DNA from: Sipunculus nudus | Taxonomy: Eukaryota > Annelida > Sipuncula > Golfingiida > Sipunculidae | Length of the DNA: 64,000 nucleotides | Direction: 5' to 3' | NCBI GenBank assembly: GCA_026874595.1 | Contig: CM049313.1 | Span: 39,150,659-39,214,658 of the forward strand | Part shown: positions 14,201-24,198 of the stretch, one piece after another | Layout: each line of letters opens with the position of its first letter | Numbering within the stretch: position 1 is the first letter of the stretch | The notes under the pieces: model-generated | What the model was told of the DNA's origin: nothing | The model's database searches: none | The model's input: the letters and a program-made list of their open reading frames with translations, nothing else | Translations under genes and position numbers: made by a program

Positions 14201-17007
14201 AACGCCATAACTTTTTGGTGCCTATTTATTCCTCATATTAGGTGACTGGGCATCGGATAGGGAGCCATGTATCTGTTTCTGTGACTGCAAAATCAAAGCC
14301 ATTCTAGAAAAAGAAGAAAATGGATCGAGCTGCAATTATTTGATGCATAAACCTTCCATTATACATATACACATTCGGTAATCGGTGAAAGAGCTTTGCA
14401 CTCTTCTGATGAAACTTAATATACTAGAAATGTTCTATATAGCAGATTTCACACTAGAGAAGAGACACGCATATTCTATTGTTTCAAATAAACGGGGCTG
14501 TCACATTAAAACGCAGTGAAGCTATCAACAGTGAACTGGAACAGGGTATATCTCTGGTTGTCATGGGGACACCAAGTCTTGTGACAACCAGGTCAAAACT
14601 ATCGCCCACGACGACCACGAGTCTCGCGATAAAAAGAAACAGTTCTGTATAAACACATTAGATACTATCTGTAATGTTGAACAACACAACGCAGAAGACG
14701 GGAAAGAAATATATAGGATACCCATGCACCCATCTGATGTAAAGATAACTGTGAATATGTTTGTAACAGGGGCGGATACATGATTTCAAAAGGACAGGGT
14801 TTACAACTTTTGAGTTGAGAAAGATTGGAAGGGAGAAGTACGTCAAAAATATATGTATAAATGGATGTACACTTCGTTCTCTAAAGATGCAAAAGTCCTC
14901 CCCTTTAAAAGTAAAAAGGGAAAATATGCAAAAACAACTATAATACACAACAATACAGTATTTCAGCTGATGTGACACTGAAGATGAATGTCAAAGTCAT
15001 CAGTTTTCAATCTTCGAAAAACTGATCGAAACCATTTGTGAATCATATTTGAGTGGGCCATTATTTCCGCAGATTTGACTTTGAAGGTCCAGGTCACTAG
15101 TTTACGAATATAAAAAGTTTGTTGAAACAATTTGTACATCAGATTTGAGGTATAAATTTGCTATATGTCAAACACTAACAAAAGTCGATGGTATTCATGG
15201 GGTTAAAAGCAGGTTTTTTCTGCTTTCTAGCTCGTAAAATATAGGCCACTTTGACCTAATTTTGTGTTTCAAAAGAGATTTTACCAGGACATAATAGTAT
15301 ATTAAGAAAGACTTTTCTAGTTCTAAAGGGTACAATTTGTTCCCTGATAACGGAGGCCCTATTTCAACGGGCATGCAAAACCTATATACTCCCATCCTTT
15401 TCCGATGTATATAATTATCTGTCTGTCTGTGAGTGCGGAGTCTATAACTAATGTAAGGTTCACAAATGTCCTTTTTTATATTTTTTTATTAAAGGATAGG
15501 TCTATGGCCCGTTGGTTTCACTGTCTATTGAATGAGGATCCAGTAATCCATACGACAAGAATGACATATTATTAGGCTTCTGGATTTCAGGTATTATATG
15601 CACGGGGTTAGGAATAATCCAGAAGGCATAACCTGTCATTAATACATTTGACCGAATCTTTTGGGTTCAATGAGATTTCACCATTATATGCCATTGGGTC
15701 ACCGGCGGGGTTCGAACCAGGAACATATATGTACTTTGATTAAATAATCAGACCACTCTTTGTAATCTATGGAGGAAATATTCTTGAAATTATAAAGAAA
15801 ACAGTCAAATATCAAGGCATGGATAAAATAGTCAAATCCAAAACGACTGATGTCCGTAATGTACACGTATTAAGGAATTATTACATAATTATATTCACTT
15901 TCACTAACCATAAAAAAAACAGAACGTGTAAATGATATTGACCGAGGATATGTATAGCATGTTGACTGTCAATCTTGATTCCTAAGGTTTCATTGGTTTG
16001 GTTATTCTTTCTTTCTTTCTGATACTTGATGGTAATAAACGGAGTTGGCTCGGTTTTGTATATATATATATAGTCTCAGTGAAACCCAAGCCACGAAAAA
16101 TCGCAGTACTCCTAACATCGGTGCACTAGCTCAAAATAGGCACAGAAATATAATTTCAGTATAGACGTGTTTGTTTTATGACGTAGATATGATATATGAA
16201 GCAAACGCTAACGCCATTACAAGGCGTTATATAGCTTATGCAATACGTCCATATATCTCTATATACCTCGGTCAGAACATCAGTCGTAAGAAAATCTTTT
16301 AAAGGGCAGTCGACGAAGGTTTATAGCAGACAGACCACAAGAGAGAGCAAATGTTACCCTGATCACGTAAAAATTTCGGAGCTCGTAGAGCTCTGATGGT
16401 TTTAACAGCTAAAGGAAGATTCTGATTGGTCGGTTGGTGCTATAATCCCGCCTGATTGTGGACCCGCCCGTCTGTGGTTAAATAAATGTGGTAATGAGAT
16501 ACGTTTATATTTACGAGCGGTTTGACGGGCATTACTGTAGATCTACTCTGACAGATGTAAACGACACTTATATGCTGGGTGGCATGCATTTCATCCAGAT
16601 AATATAAATGGGTCACGGCGTAGGTTATTACAGTAGCCACTTTCCCTGGATTCTACCGCGCGGACCTCAAGTCACGGAAGAGTCCTTATGGTTACTTCTC
16701 CAGTTGAATTCTGGATTTATCTATCCTCTATGCTGAATATTTAAGGCAGCACCAACACAAACCTCCGATTAGTAACATTCGATCATAAGCAACATCGGCT
16801 TAGTGTTATGGCACTTGTAACCGTGACTATAAAACCAATGTCAATTAAAAAAAAATCAAGGTTGGACGGATGGTTAATAACAAGCACATATTTTGCGAAT
16901 GGTGACGATGTTCACAGTTACATATTGATACAAGGTAATTGCAGTTTCTCAAAGGGAATTATATATAAAGGAAAATACCTTCAATATCAGTCCTTTAACA
17001 GTCCATG

Positions 17008-17152
17008 CAGGGGCGGTCCAGAGGGCAGGGGGAGGGGTAAAATGTTAAATGTTTCCCGTGACCTGAAGGAATAAGCATTTGTCTCTATGTTTTCCTCTTT
17101 TTATTTGTAGAGAATTGAACTCAACCATCCCGAACCCCTGGATCCGTCCCTG
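17008..17152. mobile_element. short inverted-end element, GGATCC family, copy A
   Basis: It starts CAGGGGCGGTCCAG and ends CTGGATCCGTCCCTG, imperfect inverted repeats of each other, about 145 bp in all, with no coding capacity. The same ends occur at 33.99, 35.90 and 45.55 kb. No target duplication is clear for this copy. Likely a MITE-type non-autonomous DNA transposon. Confidence 0.55.
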
Positions 17153-18962
17153 CATTCCGTATGAAACGTTTTTCATGCATTTATGACATACGTGTACTTA
17201 AAATACGTATATCCTTAAAGGAAACCCCGAGAGGTCCCTATGGAGGAAATACTCGAGGGCTAAAAACGAGGGGTACCTGGTTTTGTGTGTGATCTTTACT
17301 TTCCAGCTCAAGCTTGATGTCGCTTAGATGTTACCTAAACAACGGCACATACTGCTAAAGTCTTCAGTAAGGAACCCTACTGTTTTTAACAATACTCTCC
17401 CCAAAATGCCCGTATGTGTCGGAAAATTGATTAGGACACGGCGGATGTGCTAGAAAAACAAACGCAAGAAATATGTATGTTATTTGCATCTTAAACTGGT
17501 TTTGGTGTGTGTGTAAGTTGATGTTCCTAGGTCACCACATGTATATACGGATTCACAATATATAATATCAATTTCGCTAGTCACATTTTGATTTTTTGTG
17601 GATATTATATTTTCTGTTTTTTTGTGTGAGCCTGTCGTGAATAAACTGTGGAAGAAGCCCCACATGAATGTTTATGGTTTAACAATAATTATATTTAAAT
17701 CCTTGGACGTGACATTTGCAAGAGCCATTTATTGTCGTATATCTTTTTGCCAGAGCTCATATTCCCCTCTAGAAGCAAATGCATAATCTTGTGCTAATAT
17801 GTCAGCTTGACTTCCATTAGGTCAGATGAGTTAGGATACTGGCGCCACCTATCCTAGTGAAACTCTCTATTTTTGAGTGTTACCCTAAATGATGTTAGTT
17901 TTTAGAAAGTTAAAAAAAATCTGATTGATTTATTGGTCACGTGACTTATGCACTTTGATCAAGACATACTGGGAGACATGCGATGCGCGAATTGTGCAAA
18001 CGAGAAAGAGAATGAAAGAAATTCATGTTGTTTTAACTGTGTGTGGTAGATTTGAAGAAACGTTTTAATATCTGGAATTGAAATTACATTTGAAACATAA
18101 ATTAGATATTTGTGTGTATATATATGAATACCACGAGAAAAAATAAGCTAAGGTGCGCAGCACATGGTTTCTTGTATACATCTCCTGTAATGTGATGATA
18201 TTACAAGGTGCTGATGAGATGTCCAACTTAATGTGTCACATCAAGTTTCAAGTGAGGCCCTTGTCATACAATACTTACCCACAAATGTATACGAACATAC
18301 AGCCGACAATGTAGGTGTGCCTAGTGTATGAAAACCACCATGCATATGGGGCGTGATGACATCAAGAATAGGGATAAATATCTAAATACACAGGCATTCT
18401 CTATCTATATTGTATTATCCAACACTCTCAGATTTAATTCGGTCCCCATTGTTAAGAAATAAAAAGGAAATAATCAAATGGATGTCCTAAACATATATAC
18501 ATGATTAATTGTTGTATGCATCGAGGGAATTAGAGAATGCAAGTGCAAAGAAAAAACGTATTTCATGTACACGGTACACATTTCGGATGGAAAATAACTG
18601 TTTTCAAAACATACACAAATCTGAGTAAATGTAATAAGCTAAGCAAGTTTAAAAGTCCGCGTAGGGCTTGGACTAACTGAATGTGTCATTATAAAGCTAT
18701 TTTAGTTGAATGTTATTGAATGGTTGCTCATTTTCCTGATCATGAATTACGGGAGGCATGGCCTGCTCAAGTAGGTTTGTAGTTGATGAGGCCATGCAGT
18801 GTCCTGTTTACCCGATCAGATCACTGCAGGTGTCTTGATGCACAGGGTTTGGCACAGTTCTGAGCCTCTTCTTCCTATATATATAGTGTGTATATTTTGT
18901 ACAATGCCGGGGGGAAGACTGTCGCCGATTACGGCGTGTTATCCTGAGTCGTCTAGACAAAC

Positions 18963-19085
18963 ATGTCCCGGACTTTCACGCACCTCGTGAACACCTACAG
19001 GGTAATCAAGAGGAAATATTTATACCAGCCCGGCAGCCCCGGCTTCGTAAGGACGGCGTACGACCGATGGTTCACCGTTCTTTAA
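18963..19085 (+). CDS. short GC3-rich ORF, possible first exon
   Basis: A 40-codon ORF starts at the ATG at 18963 with A at -3 and begins MSRTFTHLVNTYRVIKRKYL. By hand count about 30 of 39 sense codons after the ATG end in G or C, far above the local base composition, and this is the main reason to take it seriously. A strong donor-like TTC/GTAAGG lies at about 19047, so it could be a first coding exon and not a complete micro-ORF. A TATATATATA stretch lies about 85 bp upstream. The product is basic and has no recognised family. Chance cannot be excluded. Confidence 0.3.
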   Translation: MSRTFTHLVNTYRVIKRKYLYQPGSPGFVRTAYDRWFTVL

Positions 19086-19528
19086 TTGACGAATGTTTTA
19101 TGTGTTGTTTAGTCGATCCCTCCCCGCGTGTGGTATTTTTGGTGCCAGACACTTCATTTTAACTTGTTCTCGTCAGGATACGGCATCTCCGCAAGGATAA
19201 GATACAGGAACGGCTTGTAATTATGTGCGTGTGTGTTTCGGGGGCGGTGGGGGGGGGGGGGTTGTCATTATTGTTATAATGGTAATAAGGTCCCCAACAG
19301 GGACCAGAGATCCCGATAAGGGTAAAAATTCTCTATTACGCCAAAATATCCATAACCCGTCGGTAAACTGGCTAATTCCACGCCATGAACGATAAAAGTA
19401 AAGTCCTTACGGAGCGGTTCACACTGCAGTCGTTCTTCTTCGCTTTAACCGCTTGCTTTCCTTAGCATATTTCTTGGGGTTTCTATACAAGGGCTAGCAC
19501 CAGGCCAAGTATTGTTATCAGGAAAAAG

Positions 19529-19615
19529 GAGAGCGTGGTATATCCCGTTGTGCATCAAATCAATGCCGCGGGTTAGAAACCTTGGGCTAAATGCACAATG
19601 CGATACCACGCTCTC
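19529..19615. repeat. imperfect hairpin
   Basis: The left arm GAGAGCGTGGTAT pairs perfectly with ATACCACGCTCTC on the right. After an internal loop, TTGTGCAT pairs with ATGCACAA. The two stems total about 21 bp around a loop of roughly 35 nt. It could be a miRNA-precursor-like fold, a decayed short transposon or a chance cruciform. Confidence 0.6.
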
Positions 19616-21877
19616 ATCGGTCTGATTTTAAGTCTTTGCATTGTGCCATCCCTGGTGGCGAAACCCGGAGAATCTTACTATATAAAGCAGTGGTTAAAGC
19701 TGAGGAAATATAGAACGACTGTAGGGTATATAACCTTCAGGAGGTGTGTACGAAAATATCGGCCTGAATCTGATTAAGAAATTAAATGAATAGAACTAAT
19801 TTTTCTTATCTTGCTAACCAGTTAAATTGTAGGCTTAATATAATCAGCTTGTGCAGCAGGCACTCTGAATACGGAATAACAAACACCCAGAAGAGTTTTA
19901 TACAAGTGAATGTTACATTCAGGTAGACATTCCTTTCCATCATGATCCTGGAAACCATGTAAAGCTTGCTGTTTCGCGAGTCACGGTCACGCTGACCCGG
20001 TCCTTATCTAACGGGCTCTCTTTATCGTCGCTAGGATCATGGATGTCGTGCAGAAGTACTTTCTTATTTTCATGGTTCACAGCTGGCGAAAAAAGGAATT
20101 GGTCAACATAACCTACGAGGTGAATGACGCAAAGGAATGTGACTTACGACTAATTTATTAATACTTGCTTGTCAAATAATCATGTATATATTATTACCTC
20201 CCCATGCAGCTAAAGTCTTCATCCGTGTTTTTCAGTTTGTTCACACACACATATCACCAAATACTTTCAACTAAATTCAGTTAACTATGTGGAAAGGATC
20301 TAAAACTATTTTGGTCATTGGCCACATAACCGTTTGTTGAATTTGAGACTGATCGTCTTATTTTTGCATATATGGAGTCAGGCGTAGGCGGAGGGTTGCG
20401 CTCCCTCAGTGTTTTCTCCCGTCATGTCTGTATTTATGTTGCAGTGAACTGAACTATTGAAGCACGAATCATAAACAGCAATGCTGCCGAAACAGTATGA
20501 TTTGGAGCCAAATAGATATTTGCTTTCCCGTGCCTGACCCAAACTTTATACTGCATAGCCACTATATATAGTGACTGAAGTATATAAGCATGCAAGCGTC
20601 TTGTTCGTTCTTATGATATTGTAAAAAATCCTTCCAGAAGGGTTCCAATACACACACGAAAGGCAAGCAGATAGGATCGAGGCTGATTATGTCGTGATGA
20701 AATAAAGTGTTTAAACACTTTTCGTGGTATAACAAAAACAAAAGGACCTTCGAACCTATTATTTATACCACAAGTATGGGTACCGAGAGGTTAAGACGTG
20801 TCACTTCCTATCATTAACTGCCAGTTATTTTCTTAGATATATGTGTGCTATAGACCTCTTACGTTATATATCGTTGCTCATGCATAAACGCCCTGTTTGC
20901 GTCATAAAATCCTTTCTGTCTTATTAAATGTGTTTCTTAATGTGACCGTATATCTATACATTAATAAAGTAAGAGTTCCAGCCTATAGTATATAGACCGT
21001 TTTGACGTAAGGATCGTTTATTATCATTATTTTACTTTCCGGCGTGCTCCTGCAATACATACTCATTGCTGTAAAAACATAATTCCAGATACCCAGCACT
21101 GTGTACATTTAGTGAGAAAAAGTATACCCAATATTTTCGACACAATTACTACACGTGTGTGACATATGGCCCTCTATTTACCACTGCCACGGTCGTGCGC
21201 CATTATCTGCAGATTTACTGTTTTGTCTTCAAAAAGAAAAGACAACCTGGCAAGCATGACTTCCAAACTATTTTATCATTTCCCTTGCATGCATGTTTCT
21301 CCGGTCAAACGGTCGGCCGGGGGAAAGTCCAGACCGGCAGGCTGTTCATTTTACACCGGGTGTATTCACTTATATCCATTAACACTTAGTAGTACAGGTG
21401 AGCGTAATGAACGACGGGACCATGTGTTTTACTCAGGCTCGTACAGACATTTACGCCCAGGTCATGATTCCTGTCCTCATGTGGCAAGCGGATAATAATT
21501 TGCCAGATTTAGTCACGTGACAGAGTATCAAGTGTTCTCATTGGGTAAAATTTACAATCATACATGCATAGTGTTTTATAAACTGCATGGATGCACAGGT
21601 CTGCATGCCAAACTGATGATACCTGAGGTTCCTGGCAAATATGTTTACGTCATACAACTTCACAGTCCACGATGCGAAGACTCAACGTCCGTCAATATTA
21701 GGTTTAGATTTAGTTTAACTCTGTCCAATCTGATAATGTCCATTAAAACCACCTTGATACCACGATACCTTGCTACAGGTATTCTTCGTTTACCATTATT
21801 TGACTATGCTCCACCTTTTCACCACAGGTATTCATGCTGTCTCTACTTACATCATTAACCTGATGAATGTGATTATA
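19616..21877. other. no gene seen
   Basis: Unique, moderately AT-rich sequence. Overlapping plus-strand ORFs at 21.16-21.86 kb are open in more than one frame and show no domain or splice support, so they are treated as chance. Confidence 0.5.
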
Positions 21878-21900
21878 TCCCCAGACAAAGTCGGGGGATA
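21876..21900. repeat. 5'-terminal hairpin of the Helitron-like element
   Basis: TATCCCCAGAC, an AAA loop and GTCGGGGGATA form an 11-bp stem with one mismatch. The same structure is present at 31651-31675 in the second copy, so it belongs to the element. Confidence 0.8.
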
Positions 21901-22044
21901 CTATGTTTTCATACCGGTCACGCCGCCGCCGCCGCCGCCGCATATAAATCTTGTTGACGCGATAACCCAAAAAATATTTCACGGAACTTTACCAAACTTG
22001 GTATATGTATAGATATGGGTGAGAGGACGACGCCTATTTAAAAT

Positions 22045-22056
22045 GAGGTCATGACC
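22045..22056. promoter_or_regulatory. palindromic AGGTCATGACCT (inverted repeat of AGGTCA, no spacer)
   Basis: This exact 12-bp palindrome is the idealised thyroid-hormone/retinoid receptor palindrome known from vertebrate work. It recurs at the matching place in the second element copy (31812-31823). Function here is unproven; it may simply be repeat sequence. Confidence 0.45.
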
Positions 22057-22454
22057 TATACTAGGAGAGTGTCCTTGACCTTGAATAGGTCCAATTTTGG
22101 GGAAAATCACACAAATTCTTTAATATCTCAAGAAATCTTGCATGGATTTATTCCAAAATCAATTTGAAGGAAGATCATGGATAGGGTTGTCATGTTCCAG
22201 AAACTGGTGGTGCCACCTATTATTCTTTACTTGTTTTCATGCCGTTTAATACCCCCAAAATTGCCACCTTACAGTACTGTGAGCATTATAAGTCAAAAAC
22301 TAATGGACAGATTTCTTTTATATTATGCATATACATAGGTATGGGTTATGGGATGATGTTTATTTAAATTGGGGTCATGACCTTTCCTATGATAGTGGCC
22401 TTGACCTTGAATATTGCCATATATGGTGAAAATCACACACCTCTTATGATATCT

Positions 22455-24060
22455 CCAGTGTTGATAGCCATATGGATTTCAAACATGACTTATGTATGGC
22501 CCACCACTAAAGTAAGCACCCTATAGGTTCTAGGGTCATGAGGTCAAAGGTCAAGGTCACTGGACTGGCATTTTAAAAGATACTGTGGATGCATTTTAAG
22601 CCAAACTTTCATCCCAGGTCTTCCATCTTTAATATATAGCTCACTTGCCAATAGTGGATGATCCATATAAATTTTGGGGTCACAAGGTCAAAGGTCAAGG
22701 CCACAGGAGCTATCTGTCCAAAAATTAGTTTCTGGATAATAATTCCTGCTTTTATTGATGTATTGATTTCAAATTTGACTTTATATGTCCCATTGAAAAA
22801 GCAAAACTCCAATTGATTTTGGGGTCATGAGGTCAAAGGTCAAGGTCACAGGACACATCTTTAAAAAGATTGTGGATGCATTTTCAACCAAACATTTCAT
22901 CTCAGACCTTTCATCTTGCACATATAAGTCATCTGCCAATAGAGGAAGACCCCTATCAGTTTTGAGGTCACAAGGTAAAAGGTGAAGGTCACAGGAGCCA
23001 TCTGTCCAAAAATTAGTTTCTGGATGATAATTCCTGCTTTTATTGATGTATGGATTTCAAACTTGACTTGTATATGTCCCATTGGAAAAGCAAGACCCAA
23101 ATTGATTTTGGGGTCATGAGGTCAAAGGTCAAGGTCACAGGACACATCTTTAAAAAGATGTGGATGCATTTTAAGCCAAACTTTCATCCCAGGTCTTCCA
23201 TCTTTAATATATAGCTCACTTGCCAATAGTGGATAATCCATATAAATTTTGGGGTCACAAGGTCAAAGGTCAAGGCCACAGGAGCTATCTGTCCAAAAAT
23301 TAGTTTCTGGATGATAATTCCTTCTTTTATTGATATATGGATTTCAAACTTGACTTGTATTTGACCCATTGGAAAAGCAAGACCTGAATTGATTTAGGGG
23401 TCATGAGGTCAAATGTCAAGGTCACAGGAAACCTCTTTAAAAAGGTTTTGGATGCAATTTCAGCCAAATAATTCATCTCAGATCGTTCATCTTGCACATA
23501 TAGTTCACCTGCTAAGAGTGGAAGACCCCTATTAATTTTGAGGTCACAAGGTCAAAGGTGAAGGTCACAGGAGCCATCTTTCCAAAAATTAGTTTCTGGA
23601 TGATAATTCCTGCTTTTATTGATGTATGGTTTTCAAACTTGACTTGTATATGTCCCATTGGAAAAGCAAGACCAAAATTGATTTTGGGGTCATGAGGTCA
23701 AAGGTCAAGGTCACAGGACACATCTTTAAAAAGATGTGGATGCATTTTCAGCCAAACATTTCATCTCAGATCTTCCATCTTGCACATATAGTTCTCCTGC
23801 CAAGAGAGGAAGAAAACTATCAATTTAAGGTCACAAGGTCAAAGGTGAAGGTCACAGGAGCCACCTGTTAAAAAAAATTAGTTTCTGGATGATCATTCCT
23901 GCTTTATTGATGTATAGATTTCAAACTTGACCTGCATATGTCCCATTGGAAAAGCAAGACAAAAATTGATTTTGGGGTCATGAGGTCAAAGGTCAAGGTC
24001 ACCGGACACATCTTTAAAAAGATCAAGGTCACAGGACCAACATCTTCAACAAGATTGTGG
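22455..24060 (+). repeat. ~288-bp tandem array made of two ~144-bp monomer types
   Basis: The landmark AGGTCAAAGGTCAAGGTCA, or a near copy, begins at 22541, 22685, 22830, 22973, 23119, 23260, 23406, 23549, 23695, 23836 and 23983, spaced 141-147 bp. Alternate copies belong to different monomer types. One is followed by CACATCTTTAAAAAGAT, the other by GCCATCTGTCCAAAAATTAG. The true higher-order period is therefore about 288 bp, with about five dimers. It lies wholly inside the Helitron-like element and is absent from the shorter copy at 31.65 kb. Small minus-strand ORFs here are just the repeat read in frame. Confidence 0.9.
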
Positions 24061-24198
24061 ATTGTTGGATGGAAGAAACAATAAATATGCCAAGTGTCAG
24101 TATATGCTGCTAAAAATGGGGGTCTGTTCTTAAAGGGGGGTGGGGGGCCTACTATGTCTGGGGATACTCTGGCACCTGCGGTGCCAAGAAATGTCTAG

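Larger units (their letters stand above)
9551..18962. other. no supported gene; dispersed repeats and SINE fragments
   Basis: Apart from the repeat at 10.76 kb, the SINE fragment at 11.16 kb and the short inverted-end element at 17.0 kb, I see only unique AT-rich sequence. A pyrimidine-rich stretch (about 10.25-10.6 kb) and a G run near 12.43 kb are low-complexity. The ORFs here lack coding character. Confidence 0.55.
21878..24198 (+). mobile_element. non-autonomous Helitron-like element with tandem-repeat core
   Basis: The element starts TCCCCAGACA after a host A and ends CTAG before a host T. A perfect 6-bp-stem hairpin (GGCACC-TGC-GGTGCC, 24171-24185) sits 9 bp before CTAG. Short TC...CTRR ends, a 3' hairpin and insertion between A and T are Helitron hallmarks. 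It also has internal inverted copies of the 5' end (TATCCCCAGACA at 21876-21887, TGTCTGGGGATA at 24155-24166), as in Helentron-type relatives. The interior holds a GCC microsatellite (about 21923-21940), roughly 1.6 units of a ~320-bp repeat, then the ~288-bp array. No replicase or helicase ORF is present. A related copy lies at 31653-32593. Confidence 0.72.

Noticed and set aside
14767-14820. CAGGGGCGGATACATG resembling the GGATCC family end
   Set aside because: No matching opposite end nearby; at most a solo end.
15700-15725. tRNA-like GGGGTTCGAACC
   Set aside because: Only a B-box-like motif; no cloverleaf and no A box at proper distance.
21166-21858. overlapping 76-113 codon plus-strand ORFs
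   Set aside because: Several frames are open over the same bases and no protein feature is recognisable.
22609-23369. repeated minus-strand ORFs with shared protein sequence
   Set aside because: They are the ~288-bp tandem repeat read in frame; similarity reflects DNA duplication.
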